DNA from: Propionibacterium sp. | GTDB taxonomy: Bacteria; Actinomycetota; Actinomycetes; Propionibacteriales; Propionibacteriaceae | DNA: 64,000 bases | Direction of reading: 5' to 3' | NCBI GenBank assembly: GCA_012517965.1 | Contig: JAAYTZ010000113.1 | Span: forward strand, 79,465 to 143,464 | Part shown: positions 57,407-64,000 of the stretch, piece after piece | Numbering within the stretch: the stretch's first letter is position 1 | How the letters are laid out: the number at the start of each line of letters is the position of its first letter | The notes under the pieces: model-generated | Told to the model about the DNA's origin: nothing | Database searches by the model: none | Seen by the model: the letters and a program-made list of their open reading frames with translations, nothing else | Made by a program: the position numbers and the translations under genes

Positions 57407-59478
57407 GTGGGAGAGCACAGCGCCACGGACTGGCGCGACGTCTACGACAACCTCAAGGGCCCGGTGGCCGTGGGAGTGGTCGTGGCGGCGCTGGCGGCGG
57501 GCCTGGTCGGCTGGCGGCTGACCGATCCCACGCTCGACTGGGCTGATCTCGTCTACTCCACGTTGGCGCTGTTCGCCATCAGTTTCTCGCACCCGGGACC
57601 GGTGCATCCGCTGCTGAACGTGGCGCGGTTCCTGGCCGTGGCGGTGGTCTACTGGGCAGCCGTGAGCGTGGCGTACCGCGTCATCAGCCGGCGGTCGCCG
57701 ACGCGACGGGCTGCCCGGTTGAAGCGTCACGTGGTGGTGGTCGGCGACTCGGTGGAGGCGCGCACCATCGCGACGAAGTACCGAGCCGCGGGCCACGAGG
57801 TCGCGGTGGTGGGGGCTCTGGCCGCCGAGGACGCCGACCAGCTGACCCGACACTCGGTGGCCGTTGTGCCGTCGGCGTCCGACAAGGAACTGCGGGCCAT
57901 CCTGAACCACGCCGACCGGGTCGTTGTGGTCGGCGGCGCCGAGGCGAGGGCCGCCGAACTCGCCGAACGGGTCGAGCGGATCAGGGGCACCTGCACGCAC
58001 CCGCCGGCCGCGACCGTGCTGTTCGACCATCGCGAGTTCGCCGCCCAGTGGGCTCGTAGCCACCACCAGGTGACGCTGTGCCGGTCCACCCAGCTGGCGA
58101 TCGCGCTCCTGCGCTCGCACCCCCCGTTCCAGGAGGACGCCATGGTGCCGCCGCCGATCGTCATCGGCGAGGGGGAGACCGCGGCGGAGATCGCGCGTCG
58201 CGTCGTGATCGGCTGGCAGCAGCCCGGCGAGCGCATCACGGTGCACTGCCTCGGCCGGGACGCCGCGTGGGCGGACGCCGCGCGCGCCAGCCTGCACCAC
58301 CGTGCCGGCCTGGACCACCGTGCCGATCTGAGGTTCGTGCAGGTTCCCCCTACGCGGGCGCCGCGACGGAGGCGGTCAAGACCGTCGTCGCCGGCTGGCG
58401 GCCTCCAGAGCCTCCCGATCGCTTCACGGTGGCGGGTCCGACGGTGTACGTGACGTACCCCGACGTCGCCGTGACGGTGGCCGTCACCAGCGCGGTCGCC
58501 GAGGCTGTCGAGAACGCCCGGGTCATCGGCCTGGTCGACAACGACGGCACCTGGCTGGACACCGTCACCCCGTCGGCGGCTCGGTTGGTGTCTCGCCGTG
58601 CGCTGTTGGCCGAGCCGGCGACGCTGGAGTTGGATCCGCGCCGCCTGCTGGCCGCTGAGATCGTCGCGGACGCCGCCCGTTGGCCCGGTGACGTTCCCGG
58701 CGCCCTCGGCCGGGTGCGCCGGGGAGCCCCGCAGACGGCCGCGCTCGAGGAGCAGGACGCCTCCGTGCGGGCGGCAGTGCAGGCGGTGGCCGAGAACGCG
58801 GAGAAGATCCTGGCCGCGGGCGGCGTCCGGCTCGAACAACGAGGCTGGGCGGCCGACCCGGTCGTGCTCCTGGCCCCGCACCAACTCGCTGCCGTGGAGC
58901 GGGCCCTGGCGTCGGCACTCGGCGTCGCCGGTGCCGACACCGACCGGGAGGCCCGGCTCCGGCGGCTGGAGTTGGCGGCCCGGCTGCCCGTCCTGGCCGC
59001 GCGGGCGGGGTGGACGCCCACGTCGGCCGAAGGCTCCGTGCCGGTCCTCACGACCGAGGACCTGCAGCAGTTGGCGGTGCTGGCGCACGGTGGCTACCAG
59101 GTGGTGTCGCGGGCGACCGACAACGCGACCGAATCGGTGAACTTCGGCAGGGAGTGGGCCGAACTCAGCGAGGTGGACCAGCGCTCCAACATCGCCCAGG
59201 TGGCCGACATTCCGGTCAAACTCGCGACCCTCGGGCTCACGTGGCGGCCCGCCGAGTTGCCGACGGTGGTGGCGTTCACCCCCGACCAGGTGGACTGGCT
59301 CGCCGAGATCGAGCACCGGCGGTGGGCGTACTTCCAGTACCGCAACGGACGCCCCGGGCACGAGTGGAACGTCCCTTGGTCGGAGTTGGGGGTCCGGCAG
59401 GAGTACGACCGCAGCGCTGTCCGGTTGATCCCGGCGCTGCTCGCCTCGGTGGGTCTGGAGATCGTTCCCCTCGGCTGA
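57407..59478 (+). pseudogene. Ion-channel/Rossmann (TrkA-N-like) protein with C-terminal RyR domain, one frameshift
   Basis: Two frames join into one protein of about 690 residues. Frame 1 (to 58350): a TM helix (VAVGVVVAALAAGLVGW), a pore-loop-like segment and second helix (VYSTLALFAISF and LNVARFLAVAVVYWAAVSVA), then a Rossmann-like RCK part (KRHVVVVGDSVEARTIATKYRAAGHEVAVVG, lacking GxGxxG). Frame 2 (from 58351) continues with the rest of that fold and a RyR domain at the end: FTPDQVDWLAEIEHRRWAYFQYRNG then HEWNVPWSEL and YDRSAVRLIPALL. The switch is at CCCCC (58346-58350); one more C restores the frame. GTG 57407 is favoured by a -10 and ribosome site; 57239 and 57359 are alternatives. It is convergent with the STAND gene. 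Confidence 0.65.
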
Positions 59479-59531
59479 GCGGCGCTCACCGCGTCCAGTT
59501 AACCCGTCCGCGCCTCACCCGCGGGGCCACC

Positions 59532-62500
59532 TCAGCGCGAGCCGCGGCCGACCAGGACGCGCGCAGCGCGGGCCAGGGCGTCCGCGTGGGTGCCGCCCTC
59601 CGGGCGGAGCGACTGCAGCCGCCGGACGGCCTCCCGGTGGGCGGACTCGTCGCCGGTCACGCGCGCCCGGACCGCGGCGAACAGGCCCAACGCGGCCCGT
59701 GTCTCCACCGAACTCCGGCCGGGGTCGAGGGCGGTGCGGAGGGCGGCCAGGGCGTCCAACTGCTCGGTCGGGGTGAACGGCGCGTCGGCGAAGTCCTCGT
59801 CCAGGTCGTCCAGGGTGGCGATCCACTGTGCGGTGGAGTCGTCGTCCGACGGCAGCAGTTCGGTTTCGTTCTCCACGGCGAGGTCGTGGAGCAACTGCCA
59901 CAGCGAGGGCGCGACCGGGCTCCAGTCGGGACGGTGCTCGCGGCGTCGGAGCAGGTCGACGAGGCGCAGGAGCGGCGCGACCCGTCCGAATCGTCTGCTG
60001 ACCTCGGCGGCGGCCAGGATCGCCAGACCGAGCACGGCCTGGATCGTCTCGGCGCCCTCGGGGGTCGGGAGGTGGGTGTCGTCCAGCCAGGTGGCCGCGT
60101 GGTCGATCCAGCCGGTCGGATCGGACGAAGCGGAGGGGGTGTGCTCGTCCGACGGCTGCGGCCAGCGCGCCCACTCGAACACGAACGAGCCTCCGCTGTG
60201 CAAGAGCACGTCGGCGCCCAGGATCGCCGGCGCGCGCGGGTCGCTCACGGCCGGAACGCCGTACTGGGCGGCGGAGGCGTGCTGCTGGCACGCCTGCAGG
60301 AGGCCGGCGTACTGCACGCGGGCGAGGAGGCGCTCTTCGGCGACGGTCAGATCGTCCGGGACCAGCACCGAGAGCGTGTCGAGGTGGCTGATGACCTCCT
60401 CGAAGACGGGGACCAGGGTCGCGGCGAGCGCGGCGTCCTCGGGGGTGTCCACCTCCTCCGACATCTGGGAACCGACGATGGCTCCCATCAGGCGCACGGC
60501 GAGCGACCAGAGCCGAAGGGCGTCCGGCTCGCCGGACAGTTGCCCGAAGAGCACCCGCGCTCGGTCGACGAGCGACCGCAGGACGCCCCGGCTCACCTGC
60601 TCGCCGAGCGCGTGGCGGATCGCTGCGCGAGCGAGGGCGGAGGTGAGGTCGCGGGCGTCGGATTGCGGTCCCGCCGGCAGGTCGGCTCCGTCGGCCGCAG
60701 CCAGCCACGCGCCGGCGAGAGCGAGTTCGTCCGCCGTCACCACCCCGGTCCCTGTCGCGGTGCGCTGCGCCGCCCGAATCATGGCCCACGTGGCCGTGAG
60801 GTTGCCGCGCGCCACGTGCTGTCCCTCCTCGGGCCATTCGAGGAAGTCGGCGGGGGCGTCCGCCAGTGTCGCTCTGGGCGGGACATCGGACACCGCTCGG
60901 ACCCACTCGGCTGCCGAAGCCAGCAGATGGGGCGCCTGGCCGTACCGCAGGGCGGCGGTGGCGTGCAGCCCTCGCAGCGTCGCCTCGGAGACGCCCGCCT
61001 TGGTGACGCCGCCGGCCCCCCGCTCGAGGAGGTCGAGGATCTGGTCGAGCAGGGCGGACCGGCGCGTCGCCGGTGAGCTGGGCACCAGGCCGGTGAGCAG
61101 ACCGCCGGCGAGCGTGAGCTGCCGCTCGGCGGTGTCGGCGGCGGCGCAGAGCTCGGCCACGGCCGCCTCCACGTCGGGTGCGCCCACCAACGCGATGAGG
61201 CCCGCCGCCGCCCCGCGGTCGGTGCACAGGGCGGGGTCGGCCAACGCGACGACGAAGTCGCGGTGGGCGCCGACCAGGAGGAGTTGCCGCAGCAACTCCC
61301 CCTCGCGGACCGCGTCGTCGACGGGCAGGTCGATCAGGTGCCGGATGAGCCGAACCCGTCCGCCCAGAACGGCGTCGCCCCCGACCTCCTCGCCGGCCTG
61401 TCGCACGAACCGACGCAGCGCCACCGCGGTGGCGTGATCGGCGGCGCTCCAGTCGCGGCCCGGACGGAGCGCGCCACCCAGGGCGCTCCGCAGCAGGGAC
61501 AGTTGCAGGGGGGAGGTGCCGCGCTCGCCCAGAGCGCAGAGGGCGAGCATGTCCTCGTCGCGCAACGGCGTCTCGGAGACGGCGAGGGCGAGGATCACGG
61601 GGGCCACGTCCTCGACATCGACCAGTTCGAGCACCCGCTCGAGGTGCTCGGTGCGAAGGCCGTCCAGCGTCGGCGGCAGGCGCCGGGCCACGCCGTTCAG
61701 CAGGTCGCGCAGCCGGCGCTCGGGGTCGGCGGTGTCGCCCGGCTCCAACTGGCGGTAGGAGTCGGCCATGAGCGTGAGCATCAGGTCGGTGGCCAGCGCC
61801 AGCCAGCCGGGCTGTCGGTTGCCGCGAACCAACGCCGACACCAACTCGGGGGTCAGGGTCTTGTGGGCGGCTTCGGTCCGTCGGGTGACGAGTTCCCTCG
61901 CGGCCCCGACCGACAGGGGTTCGAGCCGGATCCACCGGGTGCGCGGGCGGGCCTCCAGCATCAGTTCGACGAGTGAGTCCCCGCGGACCCCCAGGAAGAA
62001 GACCACCCGGTCGTTGAGGGCGTGGGGTAACCAGGTCAGGTCGGGCAGTGGCTGGGACTGCTCCAGACGGTCGAGCCCGTCGACGATGACGACGACCCGC
62101 TCGCCCGGCCGGTAGGAGTTCAGGAGGTACAGCCAGGCGGACAGGACGTCGGCCACCGACAGGTCCGCGGGGCTCCGGCGCCCGAGCACCTCCGTGGCCA
62201 GATCGGGCCGCAACTGCGCCATGAGCAGCAGCAGGACGACCTCGAGCCGTTTGCTGAGTTCGGTGATCCCGACCTGCACCGTCGCGCGGCGCGCCGTGAT
62301 CCCGGCCCACTCGTGGAGGGTGTCGGCCTTGATGCGTTCGACCTCGGCCAGGAAGGCGCTGACACCGGCACCGTCCTCGCCGGTGACGACGATGGTGTCG
62401 GCGCCGGAGCTCCGTCGGCGGTCCCAGAGCGGGTGTTTCGGGTCGTCGCCGATCAACGACGAGGGACGGAGGAAGCCGAGTTCGCGGGTGACCTCGGCCA

Positions 62501-63305
62501 GCGGAAGCTCGCGGCCGATCAGCGCTCCCCGCGCGGTTTCGGCGACGACTCGCTGGGCGTCGAGTTCGACATCGAACCACCGGCGGCCGGCGAGCCTGGT
62601 CAGCACCCGGTCCAGTTGGCCCAGAACGGCGTCGACGGCGACCGCGACGAACTCCTCGGACGCCAGGCACTCGTGCACGGCGTCCCAGTGCGCCTCGTAC
62701 GACCGCACGTCACATCCAAGGTCCCGCAGGTGCCCGGCCAGGGCCTCGACGCGGCGGGCCTCCTCCGGTGTCGAGCGGGCCGGCGCGGCGGCGTCCGGCG
62801 GGGTCGGGACGCCGACTGCGCGGCGCAGGATGACCGGGGGGACACCGTCGGCGCGGGCCGCCTCGGCGGCGGTCAGCAATTCGATGGCCGTCACCGACAG
62901 CGGTTGGTCGATGCCGTGCGTGGCGGCCAGAGGCTGGAGTCCCTGGCGCGCGGTATACGGGACGATCCAGCCGTACCGCTCACCCAGGAGGCCGAGGAAC
63001 AGCGGGCGGCAACGACGCACCTCGTCCGTACAGGTCAGCAGGATCTGGCGCTCCCGGGACTCGGCGCTGTCGGACTCATCGGTGTGGATGCCCCAGCGCA
63101 GGTCGACGGGGTAGATCGTGGTGCGCCACTCGCCCCGCGCACGCAGGCGGGCGTTGACCTCGGGGACGACCACGTTGTTGAGGAGGTCGCGTTCCCGGTC
63201 CATGTCCCGGAACGTCGACGCGATGAACAGCGGCAGGCGACGGGCCTTGGTGGGGTCGAGCCCCGAGAAGGACGAGAACCCCGGTGATCCGTCCTGCCCC
63301 GCCAT
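59532..63305 (-). CDS. DUF4062-STAND (NACHT-like) ATPase, Walker A lysine replaced
   Basis: A 1257 aa multi-domain protein. The N-terminus (about 25-130) is DUF4062: PLFIASTFRDMDRERDLLNNVVVPEVNARL and FLGLLGERYGW. A P-loop ATPase follows from about 300: the Walker A position is GEDGAGVSAF, with Val315 where Lys should be, and Walker B is VVVIVDGLDRLEQ (about 405). Sensor/winged-helix text such as WIRLEPLSVGAARELVTRR follows. The long rest (about 600-1257) is a helical repeat region resembling TPR-type sensors. STAND proteins of this kind oligomerise on ligand binding. ATG 63305 has AAGGAGG. Role unproven. Confidence 0.8.
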   Translation of the reverse strand: MAGQDGSPGFSSFSGLDPTKARRLPLFIASTFRDMDRERDLLNNVVVPEVNARLRARGEWRTTIYPVDLRWGIHTDESDSAESRERQILLTCTDEVRRCRPLFLGLLGERYGWIVPYTARQGLQPLAATHGIDQPLSVTAIELLTAAEAARADGVPPVILRRAVGVPTPPDAAAPARSTPEEARRVEALAGHLRDLGCDVRSYEAHWDAVHECLASEEFVAVAVDAVLGQLDRVLTRLAGRRWFDVELDAQRVVAETARGALIGRELPLAEVTRELGFLRPSSLIGDDPKHPLWDRRRSSGADTIVVTGEDGAGVSAFLAEVERIKADTLHEWAGITARRATVQVGITELSKRLEVVLLLLMAQLRPDLATEVLGRRSPADLSVADVLSAWLYLLNSYRPGERVVVIVDGLDRLEQSQPLPDLTWLPHALNDRVVFFLGVRGDSLVELMLEARPRTRWIRLEPLSVGAARELVTRRTEAAHKTLTPELVSALVRGNRQPGWLALATDLMLTLMADSYRQLEPGDTADPERRLRDLLNGVARRLPPTLDGLRTEHLERVLELVDVEDVAPVILALAVSETPLRDEDMLALCALGERGTSPLQLSLLRSALGGALRPGRDWSAADHATAVALRRFVRQAGEEVGGDAVLGGRVRLIRHLIDLPVDDAVREGELLRQLLLVGAHRDFVVALADPALCTDRGAAAGLIALVGAPDVEAAVAELCAAADTAERQLTLAGGLLTGLVPSSPATRRSALLDQILDLLERGAGGVTKAGVSEATLRGLHATAALRYGQAPHLLASAAEWVRAVSDVPPRATLADAPADFLEWPEEGQHVARGNLTATWAMIRAAQRTATGTGVVTADELALAGAWLAAADGADLPAGPQSDARDLTSALARAAIRHALGEQVSRGVLRSLVDRARVLFGQLSGEPDALRLWSLAVRLMGAIVGSQMSEEVDTPEDAALAATLVPVFEEVISHLDTLSVLVPDDLTVAEERLLARVQYAGLLQACQQHASAAQYGVPAVSDPRAPAILGADVLLHSGGSFVFEWARWPQPSDEHTPSASSDPTGWIDHAATWLDDTHLPTPEGAETIQAVLGLAILAAAEVSRRFGRVAPLLRLVDLLRRREHRPDWSPVAPSLWQLLHDLAVENETELLPSDDDSTAQWIATLDDLDEDFADAPFTPTEQLDALAALRTALDPGRSSVETRAALGLFAAVRARVTGDESAHREAVRRLQSLRPEGGTHADALARAARVLVGRGSR

Positions 63306-63668
63306 GTGGCCTCCTTCGGTCTGATGGCGCGGCGCCATGGCCCGTCCCAGTTGAGAGCCCGCGGCAGCCCTCGTGGCCCAGTGGCGTCCGGGGGCGGCGT
63401 GGGGGCCGCATCGCTCATTGAACAGGTCGTGTCGACTGTCGGTGTTCGGTCTCATCCGTGCCCGACCGGCTGGCCGCTTCGGGGTGACAGCCGGTCCGAA
63501 CCGTCGCCCCGAGACGCTGGGACGATCCCGGACAGTTAGTGGACATCCTCGCCACGAAGGACTGGACGCGACCGGGGCCGCGCTCGGTCGTTGCTAGGGT
63601 GCTCGCGGCCCACCAGCCCGAACGTGACGTTCCGGCACCGGGTGCGGCCCATGGTGGGGGGGACCAAG
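63306..63668. other. Divergent intergenic region with 9-base-pair hairpin
   Basis: No gene is convincing. GACCGGCTG (63464-63472) and CAGCCGGTC (63488-63496) form a perfect 9-base inverted repeat with a 15-base spacer. TAGGGT (63595-63600) is a likely -10 for the zinc-ribbon gene downstream. The STAND gene promoter is not clear. Confidence 0.4.
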
Positions 63669-63872
63669 GTGAACACGGCGTGGTGTCGTTCGTGCGGTGC
63701 GCCGCAGCCGACGCAGGCGGGGCCCTGCGCCGCGTGCGGAGTCGACCTGTCGGTCGAGGCGCCACCCGACTGGCCCATCGGGCTGGTGTACGAAGCCCGG
63801 GGCACCCTCGGGTTGCTGAAGAAGTACGGCGTCTGCGTCGGGTTCGACGGCGACTCGCTCCTAGATGAGTAA
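63669..63872 (+). CDS. Small double-CxxC zinc-ribbon protein
   Basis: A 67 aa protein. It opens TAWCRSCGAPQPTQAGPCAACGVDL, a four-cysteine ribbon, and continues with IGLVYEARGTLGLLKKYGVCVGFDGDSLLDE. The start GTG 63669 has a G-rich run upstream and ATG 63651 is an alternative. Such ribbons are common in defence and signalling neighbourhoods but no specific family is recognised. It lies between the STAND gene and an IS element. Confidence 0.55.
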   Translation: MNTAWCRSCGAPQPTQAGPCAACGVDLSVEAPPDWPIGLVYEARGTLGLLKKYGVCVGFDGDSLLDE

Positions 63873-63962
63873 GTCCAAGGGTTCGCGGCGTGGCCGCTGT
63901 TAATCCTGGGCGAGGGTCTCCAGCATCGGAGTTGCGACCCAACTTCGAACCGGGAGGTTCTC

Positions 63963-64000
63963 GTGGACTCCGATCTGGAAACCCTCGCCACCGCACTGTA
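63963..64000 (+). mobile_element. 5' end of an IS982-like transposase (cut by the window edge)
   Basis: GTG 63963 with a GGGAGG upstream begins MDSDLETLATALY, the start typical of actinobacterial IS982-family transposases. Only 12 codons are visible. The 90 bases before it may be the left end of the element; its terminal repeat is not identified. Confidence 0.55.

Noticed and set aside
58300-58400. Programmed ribosomal frameshift in the RyR gene
   Set aside because: No slippery heptamer with a clear downstream structure is evident; a missing C is simpler.
59515-62670. Long alternative minus frame inside the STAND gene
   Set aside because: Arg/Pro/Gly-rich shadow of the real frame with no domain.
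63420-63447. GAAC...GTTC pair as a second LexA box
   Set aside because: The half-sites are 20 bases apart instead of 4.

Overview
The window is a 64 kb stretch of a very GC-rich (about 70%) actinobacterial chromosome. The codon use, the many short intergenic gaps, the leaderless-looking promoters and the gene content all fit this: sepH, DUF4193, DUF3093-dut-DUF3710, PAC2 next to sigB, a B12-dependent ribonucleotide reductase. The order of blocks resembles the sigA-sigB-dut-dxs neighbourhood known from Mycobacterium and Streptomyces. The mix of genes would suit Propionibacteriaceae or a relative, but that is an inference.

Layout. 1-10.9 kb: 3' end of nrdJ, a frameshifted peptidoglycan-binding repeat protein, small accessory genes, a TGS/uridine-kinase-like enzyme, a divergent patatin/ArsR pair, an acyltransferase, an AEC transporter, a YbjN-like chaperone-type protein, a flavin-type PPOX protein and a universal stress protein. 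10.9-22 kb: hrpA, PAC2 and tesB run forward into sigB, oligopeptidase B and the principal sigma factor sigA. 22-32 kb: acetyltransferase, serine dehydratase, HAD phosphatase, macrodomain, LLM oxidoreductase, DUF7455, then a second-type topoisomerase pair (parE/parC-like) around a beta-carbonic anhydrase. 32-44.8 kb: membrane protein and DUF2183, DUF5998-phosphodiesterase-thymidine kinase, sepH, DUF4193, DUF3093-dut-DUF3710-OB, two TrkA/CeoBC potassium-uptake proteins and a TrmA-like RNA methyltransferase. 44.8-56.4 kb: aconitase, an SOS-box gene, dxs, RNase D-DUF3000, msrB, PPK2, a CbiX-like protein and a divergent Zwf paralogue.

56.4-64 kb is different. It opens with about 1 kb holding no convincing gene. 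Then come a channel/Rossmann/RyR-domain protein broken by one frameshift, a convergent 1257-residue DUF4062-STAND ATPase whose Walker A lysine is replaced by valine, a small zinc-ribbon gene, and the first codons of an IS982-like transposase at the window edge. This is the best candidate for an uncharacterised signalling or defence module.

Three themes cut across the window. (1) At least seventeen genes start 6-10 bases after a TANNNT hexamer, the pattern of leaderless transcription. (2) Several enzymes lack textbook catalytic residues (TesB Asp to Asn, CbiX His to Pro, Zwf Tyr/Lys to Phe/Asp, STAND Lys to Val). (3) Two genes are broken by an apparent loss of one base in a C/G homopolymer, and a third carries a 14-base C run, so some breaks may be sequencing errors.
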